From the NCBI GenBank assembly GCA_007693605.1, contig REDG01000040.1, positions 1-57,685 on the forward strand: a DNA stretch of 57,685 nucleotides. Reading direction: 5' to 3'. The position numbers and the translations under genes are program-made. The notes below the pieces were generated by a model. It did no database searches and was not told the origin of the DNA. It saw only the letters and a list, made by a program, of their open reading frames with translations. The DNA comes from Bradymonadales bacterium. GTDB taxonomy: Bacteria; Bdellovibrionota; UBA2394. Below, one piece after another: positions 50,588 to 57,685 of the stretch (positions within the stretch are counted from its first letter, which is position 1; each line of letters opens with the position of its first letter).

Positions 50588-52708
50588 ATGGAAGTAGTAA
50601 AAACAGAAATTGGTGGACAAGAATTGAGTATTGAGACGGGCCGTATGGCTAAGCTAGCAAACGGGGCTGTGGTCGTTCGATATGGTGATACGATGGTGCT
50701 TTGTACGGTCTGTTCTGCAACGAAAGCTCGTGACGGACAAGACTTTTTCCCCCTCAGCGTAGAGTTTCAAGAAAAAGCCTATGCGGCGGGTAGAATTCCC
50801 GGGGGATACTTCAAGCGAGAAGGGCGGCTTTCGGAATTAGAGATTCTCTCTTGTCGTTTGATCGATCGACCCCTTCGACCGCTGTTTCCGGAAGGTTTTA
50901 TGAATGAAACTCAAGTGGTTGTGACCGTGATCTCTGCTGACAGGGACCATGAAGCAGAAGTTTTGGGGTTGATTGGTGCGTCGGCAGCCGTTCACATTTC
51001 GGATGTGCCTTTTAAAGAAGCGGTCGGAGCGGTTCGTCTGGGTCGCATCAACGGGCAGTTTGTAATCAATCCGAGCCCACAAGACTTGGACTCTAAGAGT
51101 GAAATGAATTTGCTTATCGCCGGTACAGAATCTTCGATCATTATGGTTGAGGGATCGGGTAAAGAGGTTCCTGAAGAGGTGATGTGTGAAGGCCTGTTTT
51201 TCGCTCACAATGAGATTAAGAAATTGGTGGCCTTGCAAAACGAACTTCAGAAGAAGCTCGGCAAAGAGAAAATGTCATGGGAGGCTGAAAGGCGACTTGA
51301 AGGGGTCGAAAAATTTGTTCGAGAGCAGTTTACACAGAAGCTATCGGAAGCCCTGAAGGTCAAAGAAAAGACATTGCGAAACAAGGCGCGAGACGAAATC
51401 AAAGCTTTGGCCAAGACTCAGGCGGAAGAGAAGTTTTCTACTGAATCCCCCGACTTGGTTTCTAAAACTGTCAGTTTGACGATTGAAGACATCAGCTATG
51501 AGCAAATGAGAAAGGCGATTGTTGAACAGAAAACGAGAATTGACGGACGAGATTTCAAAACGGTTCGACCGATCACGATTGAAACTGGAATTTTGCCAAG
51601 AGCTCACGGAAGTGTGCTCTTTACTCGCGGAGAAACCCAAGCGCTCGTGAGTTGTACTCTCGGGTCGTCTGAAGACTCTCAGCGCATTGAGAGTTTGACG
51701 GGAGCTTTTGAAAAGTACTTCATTCTTCACTACAACTTTCCTGGCTTTTCAGTGGGAGAAGCAAAGATGATGCGAGGCCCCTCTCGAAGAGATATCGGGC
51801 ACGGCTACCTTGCAGAGCGCTCTTTGAGTAGTGTAACCCCAGGCATCAAAGACTTTCCCTACACCATTCGTTTGGTCTCTGACATTTTAGAGAGTAACGG
51901 AAGTAGCTCGATGGCGACGGTTTGCGGGGGGAGTTTGGCCATGATGGATGCAGGGGTACCCGGCATTCAGCCGGTAGCTGGAATTGCCATGGGTTTGATT
52001 GCCGAGGGGGATCAAAAAGTGATTTTGACGGACATTCTTGGAGATGAAGATCATCTGGGAGATATGGACTTCAAAGTGACCGGAACTCGCAAAGGAATTA
52101 ATGGCTTTCAGTTGGATACGAAAATTTCAGGCATTAGCTTGGAGCTGATGCAGCAGGCCATGGCTCAGGCCAAAGAGGCCAGACTGCTTATCTTGGATAA
52201 GATGGAGGCCGCACTTTCAGGATCACGAGCCGAGATTTCTAAGTTTGCACCCCAACGGCGAACCATTAAGGTCCGTCAGAGCAAAATCAAAGACATCATC
52301 GGCCCCGGCGGAAAGAATATCAAAACTGTTTACGCAGCGACAAACGATACGGTGAAGGTCGATATCGATGATAGTGGCAGTGTCAGCATTTTCTCGAATG
52401 ATCCGGAAATGATGGAAAAAGCCATTCAAATGATCGAGGCTCTTGGGGGTGAAGTCGAAGTCGGCAGAGTCTATGAAGGCCAGGTGAGAAAAATTATGGA
52501 CTTTGGAGCCTTCGTTAATATCGCACCAGGCACAGATGGCTTAGTTCACATCTCTGAGATTGCTGAGGAGCGAGTCAAAAGTGTGACGGACTATTTAAAT
52601 GAAGGCGATATGGTGAAGGTGAAGGTTCTAGAGATTGATCGTCAGGGCCGAATTCGATTGAGTCGAGTAGAGGCGATGAGAGAAGAAGCCAGTTCTTCCG
52701 CACAGTAG
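50588..52708 (+). CDS. pnp: Polyribonucleotide nucleotidyltransferase (PNPase)
   Basis: PNPase degrades RNA 3' to 5' with phosphate and can add tails. The 706 residues show two RNase PH domains (AAGRIPGGYFKREGRLSE, RPLRPLFPEGF; DGRDFKTVRPI, MRGPSRRDIGHGYLAERSL, TVCGGSLAMMDAGVP), then a KH domain (IIGPGGKNIKTVY) and an S1 domain (GQVRKIMDFGAFVNI ... GLVHISEIA). GGAAGGAAG precedes the ATG. Likely self-regulated through the hairpin at 50511. Confidence 0.98.
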   Translation: MEVVKTEIGGQELSIETGRMAKLANGAVVVRYGDTMVLCTVCSATKARDGQDFFPLSVEFQEKAYAAGRIPGGYFKREGRLSELEILSCRLIDRPLRPLFPEGFMNETQVVVTVISADRDHEAEVLGLIGASAAVHISDVPFKEAVGAVRLGRINGQFVINPSPQDLDSKSEMNLLIAGTESSIIMVEGSGKEVPEEVMCEGLFFAHNEIKKLVALQNELQKKLGKEKMSWEAERRLEGVEKFVREQFTQKLSEALKVKEKTLRNKARDEIKALAKTQAEEKFSTESPDLVSKTVSLTIEDISYEQMRKAIVEQKTRIDGRDFKTVRPITIETGILPRAHGSVLFTRGETQALVSCTLGSSEDSQRIESLTGAFEKYFILHYNFPGFSVGEAKMMRGPSRRDIGHGYLAERSLSSVTPGIKDFPYTIRLVSDILESNGSSSMATVCGGSLAMMDAGVPGIQPVAGIAMGLIAEGDQKVILTDILGDEDHLGDMDFKVTGTRKGINGFQLDTKISGISLELMQQAMAQAKEARLLILDKMEAALSGSRAEISKFAPQRRTIKVRQSKIKDIIGPGGKNIKTVYAATNDTVKVDIDDSGSVSIFSNDPEMMEKAIQMIEALGGEVEVGRVYEGQVRKIMDFGAFVNIAPGTDGLVHISEIAEERVKSVTDYLNEGDMVKVKVLEIDRQGRIRLSRVEAMREEASSSAQ

Positions 52709-52725
52709 CACAGTAAAGGAGTTTC

Positions 52726-53667
52726 ATGGCGACAAGATCTCGTCTGGATCCGAAGACCTTGATCGAAGACTTTTTGGAGTATTTGAGAGTGCAGCGCTCC
52801 GTGGCGGAGAACACTCTTTCAAGCTACGAGGCCGATCTTCGTCAGTTCTTGGATTTTTTGCAGTCGGAGACTTCTGAGTCCTCGCTGAGACCCGAAGAGA
52901 TTGACGAGGCTTTCGTTCGTCGATTTTTGGATCGGCTGGCGACTCAGAAGATCTCGTTGCGAAGTATTCAGAGAAAGATGACGGCTCTACGGGGTTTTTT
53001 TCGCTTTATGGTTTTGCGAGGCTGGATGACGAAGTCGCCCGTAGAAGACATCAAGACGCCGCGCCTAGAAACCAGTTTACCCCAGGTGTTTAGTGTCTCA
53101 GAGGTTGAGTCTCTTTTGGCGGCGCCCAATCGGACCACGAATCTCGGCAAAAGAGACTCTGCCATGTTAGAGTTGATGTATTCCTGTGGTTTGAGAGTGA
53201 CAGAACTCTTGGACTTGGAACTTCCTTCCATTCAGTGGGAAGAGGGCAGCCTTCTGGTGCGCGGAAAGAGAGACAAAGAACGATGGGTGCCGATGGGAAG
53301 ACCTGCTCAGGCGGCCCTTCGAGACTATATTGAGTCGGCGCGGCCCGAATTGATGAAGGGTCGCTATCACGATTCAGTGTTCGTAAACAACCGAGGCCTT
53401 CGTCTGACTAGACAAGGTTATTGGAAGATCTTGAAGGCCTACGCGACGAAGTTGGCGTTTCAAAAACACCTTCATCCCCACATCCTGCGACACTCCTTTG
53501 CCTCTCATATGTTGGAGCGAGGCGCCGACCTCAGAAGCATTCAGGAACTCTTGGGACATAGCGACATCGCGACTACTCAGATTTATACTCAAGTCAATGC
53601 CAATGTATTGAAGAGAGAGTATCAGAAGTACCATCCCCGCATGGGTCGAGCCGAGGAGACAGTCTAA
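52726..53667 (+). CDS. xerD: Tyrosine recombinase XerD
   Basis: Xer recombinases resolve chromosome dimers at dif. The 313 residues have the SAM-like N-terminal domain (EYLRVQRSVAENTLSSYEADL) and the catalytic domain with all active residues: R157 (CGLRVTELL), K181, H252 and R255 (HPHILRHSFASH), H278 (LGHSDIATTQIYT) and nucleophile Y287. The chromosomal setting with scpA and scpB, and no phage genes, supports XerD rather than a phage integrase. XerC and XerD are hard to tell apart; the partner is not in the window. Confidence 0.93.
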   Translation: MATRSRLDPKTLIEDFLEYLRVQRSVAENTLSSYEADLRQFLDFLQSETSESSLRPEEIDEAFVRRFLDRLATQKISLRSIQRKMTALRGFFRFMVLRGWMTKSPVEDIKTPRLETSLPQVFSVSEVESLLAAPNRTTNLGKRDSAMLELMYSCGLRVTELLDLELPSIQWEEGSLLVRGKRDKERWVPMGRPAQAALRDYIESARPELMKGRYHDSVFVNNRGLRLTRQGYWKILKAYATKLAFQKHLHPHILRHSFASHMLERGADLRSIQELLGHSDIATTQIYTQVNANVLKREYQKYHPRMGRAEETV

Positions 53668-53668
53668 A

Positions 53669-54430
53669 GTGGAAGATCTTTTAAGTAAGGGCCAGGAGCA
53701 CAAACTGCCGACTGAAAAGTTTCAAGTGCAGTTGGGTGAGTGGACGGGACCTTATGATTTGATTCTCAAGGTGATTGATGAGCAAGAGCTCGATTTGTTT
53801 GACTTAGATATTTCGAAACTATTGGAGCACTATCTCAGCTACCTAGAAGAGTTAAAAGAGATTGATATCGATGAGGTTGGGGATTTTCTGGTGGTTGCTG
53901 CGACGCTCGCTCAAATCAAGTCAAAAATGCTTTTACCCAAAGACGAGATCGAGCAGTTGGAAGAAGAGGAAGACCCACGAGAGAAGCTCGTTCGTTACTT
54001 GCAGGAATATCAAAGAATCAAGAAGTTTGCAGACGAGCTAAGAGAGCGGCCCCTACTGAATCGAGATGTTTTTGCTAAGGGTTTGTCTGAACGCTTTGAG
54101 GGAATTGAGGCGGAGGGCCGAGGCACTCTGTTTCAGCTGGTTAAGGGCTTTCAGAAGGCCTTAGCGAGAGCCCGCTCAGACGAAGAGTTTTCGGTGGAGC
54201 AAGAGGAAGTCTCTGTGGCCGAGCGGTTTCAAGAGATTTTGGACCTTCTCAAAGAAAGAGCAGAACTCTCGTTTGATGATTTATTGCCAAGTGGTCGAGG
54301 AAAGTCTTATCTCATCGCAAGTTTTTTGGCCGTTTTAGAATTGGTCCGACTGCGAGAGGTCATTCTCTTTCAGAGAGGTCCGGTAGAGGCGATCTTTTTG
54401 GAGAGAGTAGTTGAAGGAGGGAACAGATGA
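53669..54430 (+). CDS. scpA: Segregation and condensation protein ScpA
   Basis: ScpA is the kleisin of the SMC-ScpAB complex. The 253 residues show the N-terminal SMC-binding part (WTGPYDLILKVIDEQELDLFDLDISKL), VVAATLAQIKSKMLLP, an acidic linker and a winged-helix end (FLAVLELVRLREVILFQ). The GTG start is two bases after xerD. It overlaps scpB by four bases. Confidence 0.96.
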   Translation: MEDLLSKGQEHKLPTEKFQVQLGEWTGPYDLILKVIDEQELDLFDLDISKLLEHYLSYLEELKEIDIDEVGDFLVVAATLAQIKSKMLLPKDEIEQLEEEEDPREKLVRYLQEYQRIKKFADELRERPLLNRDVFAKGLSERFEGIEAEGRGTLFQLVKGFQKALARARSDEEFSVEQEEVSVAERFQEILDLLKERAELSFDDLLPSGRGKSYLIASFLAVLELVRLREVILFQRGPVEAIFLERVVEGGNR

Positions 54431-55164
54431 TTTCTAAGAAGGCACAGATTGAAGGCGTTTTGTTTGCTTCAGGGCAGCCGCTGAGTTTGAAAGTTTTGTC
54501 AGAACTTCTGGAGATCTCTTTGGAAGAGACTCAAGAGATTTTGAAGGAGATTGAAGAGAGCTATAAGACAGAAGATCACGGTTTTGATCTGGTCAAAGTG
54601 GCGGGAGGTTATCAGTTTCGGACCAAACCGGAGATGAAGGAATGGATGGCCAGATTTCATCAGAAAAAGCCTCCTCGACTAACTCAAGCGATGCTCGAAC
54701 TTCTGGCGATTGTGGCTTACAAACAACCCGTCACTCGACCAGAGATTGATCGAATCAGAGGGGTCGATTCGTCTGGCGCCCTGAAAACTCTGTTGGAACG
54801 CGGCTTGATTGAGATGCGGGGAAGAAGTGATTCGGTGGGGAACCCCGTTCTGTATGTGACCACGCCTAAGTTTTTGGAGTGGTTTCAAGTTTCGTCTCTG
54901 GGAGATTTGCCACCCCTCACCGAAATTGAGGCTCTTGATGTGAAAATACCTGAAGAGGAACGAGAAGAGCTTTTGAATCTTTTGAATCGTGATGAAGGTT
55001 TTGTGAACGAAGATCTAAGAGAGATGGATCATAACCTCCAAGACATTGCCGGCTCTTTAAGGGAGCTTCAAAAGACAGCGGGCCTTAGTCTGAAGGATTC
55101 TCAAACTCCAGAAGGGGAGAGCCCGACTCCAGACTCTGTTTCTCCTCCACAAAAATCTCTTTGA
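54427..55164 (+). CDS. scpB: Segregation and condensation protein ScpB
   Basis: ScpB binds ScpA as a dimer of double winged-helix subunits. The 245 residues show IEGVLFASGQPLSLKVLSELL and LTQAMLELLAIVAYKQPVTRPEIDRIRGV, the family hallmark, followed by LIEMRGRSDSVGNPVLY. The last ~27 residues are a Ser/Pro/Glu-rich tail that lies antisense to the end of the biotin carrier gene (80-base overlap) and may be a late read-through extension. Confidence 0.96.
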   Translation: MISKKAQIEGVLFASGQPLSLKVLSELLEISLEETQEILKEIEESYKTEDHGFDLVKVAGGYQFRTKPEMKEWMARFHQKKPPRLTQAMLELLAIVAYKQPVTRPEIDRIRGVDSSGALKTLLERGLIEMRGRSDSVGNPVLYVTTPKFLEWFQVSSLGDLPPLTEIEALDVKIPEEEREELLNLLNRDEGFVNEDLREMDHNLQDIAGSLRELQKTAGLSLKDSQTPEGESPTPDSVSPPQKSL

Positions 55165-55576
55165 TTATAGCTTGGCGGTCGGCCCTGATCTCGTTCTCCA
55201 TTTTCATGGCTTCGATGATCAGTAGCGTCTGGCCAGCCTGGACCTCTTGCCCGACTTTGCAAAGAACCTTAAGAACCCGTCCTGGCATCTGAGACTGAAG
55301 CTGTTGACTGCCAGACTGAGCCTCTTGGCCTGCTCTTAATGGGCGCATTCGATAAACCTGAGAGCCTTCTGTGACTCGCCAGTTTTGGTGTTCCCAAATT
55401 TCACAGTGAAGGCGACGGCCTTCAAAGCAAATCTCCTCAAGGGAGATGTCCACGGCACCAAGAGTCAGCTCTCGACCGTCGACCTCAAAGACAAAGCCAC
55501 CCTTTGGCAGAATCTCTTTCAACTCTACCTGAACGACTTCGTCCTTCTCGCCGGTCAATTCGAGACTCCATCTCAT
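55085..55576 (-). CDS. Biotin carboxyl carrier protein
   Basis: A 163-residue protein whose C-terminal ~75 residues are a biotinyl domain with IIEAMKMENEI (K125 carries biotin) and MPGRVLKVLCKVGQEVQAGQ. The N-terminal half is beta-rich (FVFEVDGRELTLG), as in carrier subunits of acyl-CoA carboxylases. The ATG at 55576 overlaps the biotin carboxylase stop (ATGA), so they are coupled. The carboxyltransferase subunit is not in the window. The end overlaps scpB antisense. Confidence 0.9.
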   Translation of the reverse strand: MRWSLELTGEKDEVVQVELKEILPKGGFVFEVDGRELTLGAVDISLEEICFEGRRLHCEIWEHQNWRVTEGSQVYRMRPLRAGQEAQSGSQQLQSQMPGRVLKVLCKVGQEVQAGQTLLIIEAMKMENEIRADRQAIIKEIFVEEKQSLESGSPLLEFENPSD

Positions 55577-57066
55577 CGCAGCTCGCCCATTTCTGTTTGT
55601 TGCCACGATGACAGTGTTTCGTCTCGAAGTTGAGCCCCTCTTTCCAGAAAGTCCTTGAGGCAGATCGCAGCGATGGCATCGTCTGAGAGTGCTTTGCTCT
55701 TTCTCCAGCCTGGGGACTCCAAAAATTCGGTATTCACCTTGGCCTGAACAAAAGCCTCTGACTCAAGAATTGCGAGAAGGAAGGCTCGATTCGTGACGCA
55801 GCCCTGGAGTTTGGTCTGTTGCAAGGCAAGACGGGCTCTTGCAATAGCCTGACTGCGATTGACCCCCCAAACACTGAGCTTTGCAATCATGGGGTCATAA
55901 AAGGACGAGACCTCCCCCGCGCTCATGAGGGCGGCGTCCACTCGAAGTCCGTTCCAATGGGGAAACTCAATGCGTCTCAGAAAGCCGGGCTGTGGAATGA
56001 AATCCTGTTCGGCGTCTTCTGCATAGAGTCGAAGCTCAATGCTGTGGCCCTTTGGAACGATGTCGGACTGCTGAACAGACAAGGGCTCTCCGCTCGCTAC
56101 GCGAAGCTGCTCTCGTACTAAATCCACCTGACTGATCCATTCAGTCACAGGGTGTTCCACCTGAATTCTCGTATTCATTTCCAAGAAATAAAAATCTTCT
56201 TCGGGGGAGACAATGAACTCAAAGGTTCCCGCGCTCTGATAGCCCATGGCTTCGGTGGCTTTTCGAGAGAGTTCAGTCATTTTGGCTCGGGCTTCAGAAG
56301 AAATTGAGGGACTCAGCGCTTCTTCCATTACCTTTTGGTGCCTTCGTTGAAGTGAACACTCTCTCTCGAAAAAGTGTAGAGCATGGGTGCCGTCTCCAAA
56401 GACCTGGACTTCAATATGTCTTGGCTTTTGAATCAATCTTTCCACAAAAAGAGTCGGATTATTGAAGGCCTTGGAGCTTTCTGATTGAGCGCGTTCGAGA
56501 GCCGATTTGAGTTCCTCCCTTTTCTGAACTCGACGCATTCCTTTGCCTCCGCCCCCTCCGGCCGCTTTCACTAAGAGGGGAAACCTGAAGTCCGAGCGAT
56601 TCTGGAGGAGCTGCTCAACCTCTTCGAGCCCCTTTTTGATGTCCGTGATGGCGCCGGTTCCTGGGACTGTTGGAAGACCCAGTTTGGCGACCGTTTCTCG
56701 GGCTAGAACTTTATCTCCCATCTGTCGAATGTGCTGAGACTTTGGGCCCACAAACACGAGGCCCGCCCTCTCTACGGCGCTGGCAAACTCCTCTCGTTCG
56801 GAGAGAAAACCGTAACCAGGATGAATGGCGTCGGCCTGAGAATCCTTAGCCGCCTGAAGAATTCTCTCTATATTCAGATAACTCTGTGTGCTTTCGGCAG
56901 GTCCGATGCAAAGCCCTTCATCGGCCTCACGACGATGAGCCGAGTTCTCATCGGCCTCAGAATAGACCGCAACGCTTTTGATTCCCAACTCTTTGGCGGC
57001 TCGAATCACTCGGATCGCAATCTCGCCTCGGTTGGCAATCAGAAGTTTTTGCAGCTTCAACTTCAT
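55573..57066 (-). CDS. Biotin carboxylase subunit of an acyl-CoA carboxylase
   Basis: A 497-residue ATP-grasp enzyme that carboxylates biotin on the carrier protein. Seen: KLLIANRGEIAIRVIRAAKELG, DAIHPGYGFLSE, the Gly-rich ATP loop KAAGGGGGKGMR, RHIEVQVFGD, ERECSLQRRHQKVMEEA, and FLEMNTRIQVEHPVTE. It extends beyond the usual AccC length (~450) at the C-terminus, as in propionyl- or methylcrotonyl-type alpha subunits. The separate carrier gene follows directly. Whether it serves fatty acid synthesis or acyl-CoA catabolism cannot be decided here. Confidence 0.93.
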   Translation of the reverse strand: MKLKLQKLLIANRGEIAIRVIRAAKELGIKSVAVYSEADENSAHRREADEGLCIGPAESTQSYLNIERILQAAKDSQADAIHPGYGFLSEREEFASAVERAGLVFVGPKSQHIRQMGDKVLARETVAKLGLPTVPGTGAITDIKKGLEEVEQLLQNRSDFRFPLLVKAAGGGGGKGMRRVQKREELKSALERAQSESSKAFNNPTLFVERLIQKPRHIEVQVFGDGTHALHFFERECSLQRRHQKVMEEALSPSISSEARAKMTELSRKATEAMGYQSAGTFEFIVSPEEDFYFLEMNTRIQVEHPVTEWISQVDLVREQLRVASGEPLSVQQSDIVPKGHSIELRLYAEDAEQDFIPQPGFLRRIEFPHWNGLRVDAALMSAGEVSSFYDPMIAKLSVWGVNRSQAIARARLALQQTKLQGCVTNRAFLLAILESEAFVQAKVNTEFLESPGWRKSKALSDDAIAAICLKDFLERGAQLRDETLSSWQQTEMGELR

Positions 57067-57685
57067 GAATTCGAAACTCCCAAAGACTCGAAAAAGGCCT
57101 GATTCGAGAGGGGGCGCTGCAAGAAAGCGACCAAAGATTCTTCCTCATCTCGAGAAGAGCCCTTTTCATAGATCTCTTCTCTCAGCCGCTGGCCGAGTTT
57201 GGCATTGAGAACCCCATCCTCTTTAAAGCGAGAGAATATATCAGCCGCCATCACATCGGCCCAGGCGTAGCCGTAGTAGCCGGCATCATAACCCATCAGA
57301 TGAGCAAATCCGGCAAGAAAGCGGCTGTCTTCAGGTATGGGAAAAAAAAGTTTCTTCGAAATGGAGCGGTAGATTTTCTCTGGATCGTCTGCCACAGCAG
57401 TTCCGTGAAGTTCAAGATCTGTTAGCGCAAAACTGATTTGTCGACGAGTGTGAAGGGCCATTCCAAAGAGTTTGGAGGCTCTCATCTTCTCGATCATCGT
57501 CTTGGGCAGTGCTTCGCCCGTCTGAAAGTGTGAACTCAGTTTTACAAGACTTATCTCTTCCCAAACCCAGTTCTCCATCACCTGAGAAGGAGCTTCAACA
57601 AAATCTCTGGTCACATGGGTGCCCGCGAGCTGAAAGAAAGAGGCCCGAGTAGGACGCCATGCAAAAGAATCCCAAACAAGTGTAA
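57063..57685 (-). CDS. M3-family oligopeptidase, C-terminal part (cut by window edge)
   Basis: The reading frame runs off the right edge; about 207 C-terminal residues are present. The order TRASFFQLAGTHVTRDFVEAPSQ and VMENWVWE is the classic stretch downstream of the HExGH motif in thimet/oligopeptidase A proteins (THVTRDFVEAPSQ there too). Then YDAGYYGYAWADVMAADIFSRF follows, another hallmark. The zinc motif itself lies outside the window. These cytoplasmic zinc peptidases cut short peptides. The stop overlaps the biotin carboxylase start (ATGA), so they probably share a transcript. Confidence 0.92.
   Translation of the reverse strand, partial: TLVWDSFAWRPTRASFFQLAGTHVTRDFVEAPSQVMENWVWEEISLVKLSSHFQTGEALPKTMIEKMRASKLFGMALHTRRQISFALTDLELHGTAVADDPEKIYRSISKKLFFPIPEDSRFLAGFAHLMGYDAGYYGYAWADVMAADIFSRFKEDGVLNAKLGQRLREEIYEKGSSRDEEESLVAFLQRPLSNQAFFESLGVSNS

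Noticed and set aside
52726..53667. Phage or integron integrase
   Set aside because: Housekeeping context with scpA and scpB, no att-like repeats or phage genes, and typical Xer length and motifs.

Overview
The window is a 57.7 kb piece of a Gram-negative chromosome, almost entirely coding and dominated by housekeeping operons. Exported proteins carry Sec or lipoprotein signals, MurE has the meso-diaminopimelate motif DNPR, and many genes start with TTG or GTG and overlap their neighbour by 1-4 bases. A PilZ protein of the kind common in myxobacteria and Bdellovibrio, an FHA-GGDEF cyclase, two half-size ArsA-like ATPases and an HNH nuclease tail typical of predatory bacteria suggest a member of the Bdellovibrionota or a related former deltaproteobacterium. 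That placement is an inference from gene content, not a database result.

Layout. 1-285: tandem copies of a roughly 124-bp repeat. 286-6680: a small HolD-like protein, an exported protein on the minus strand, and a very large exported protein of unknown function. 6677-14249: queA and tgt (queuosine in tRNA), yajC-secD-secF (Sec translocon accessory), recJ. 14179-14942: a PilZ protein and a small exported protein. 14983-31484: the division and cell wall (dcw) cluster: rsmH, ftsL-like, ftsI, murE, mraY, murD, ftsW, murG, then an inserted accessory block, then murC, ftsQ, ftsA, ftsZ. mraZ, murF, murB and ddl are not in the cluster. 31481-33938 (minus): hydrolase-like protein and two ArsA-like ATPases in an overlapping operon. 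33996-37147: a HEAT-type protein and a degenerate HD-GYP protein. 37129-38659: an exported protein, a palindrome-rich gap, a truncated HNH nuclease relic and a 53-residue protein. 38759-44453: an exported helical protein, a two-gene hot-dog dehydratase with an FHA-GGDEF cyclase, a lipoprotein zinc protease and RimI-type acetyltransferase. 44652-55164: nusA-infB-rbfA-truB-rpsO-pnp (transcription, translation start, RNA decay), then xerD-scpA-scpB (chromosome dimer resolution and segregation). 55085-57685 (minus): the end of an M3 peptidase, a biotin carboxylase and a biotin carrier protein.

The least ordinary DNA is the block between murG and murC (24049-26748). It holds a GLUG-repeat surface lipoprotein gene bracketed by two copies of one sequence, preceded by a palindromic copy of the 124-bp repeat. 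The duplicated sequence carries a short palindrome, CTTCCGCAGCGG(A/C)AG, that recurs only around the HNH relic 13 kb away (37.8-38.3 kb). The two accessory spots therefore share a sequence signature that no gene explains, and this is my main candidate for something undescribed.
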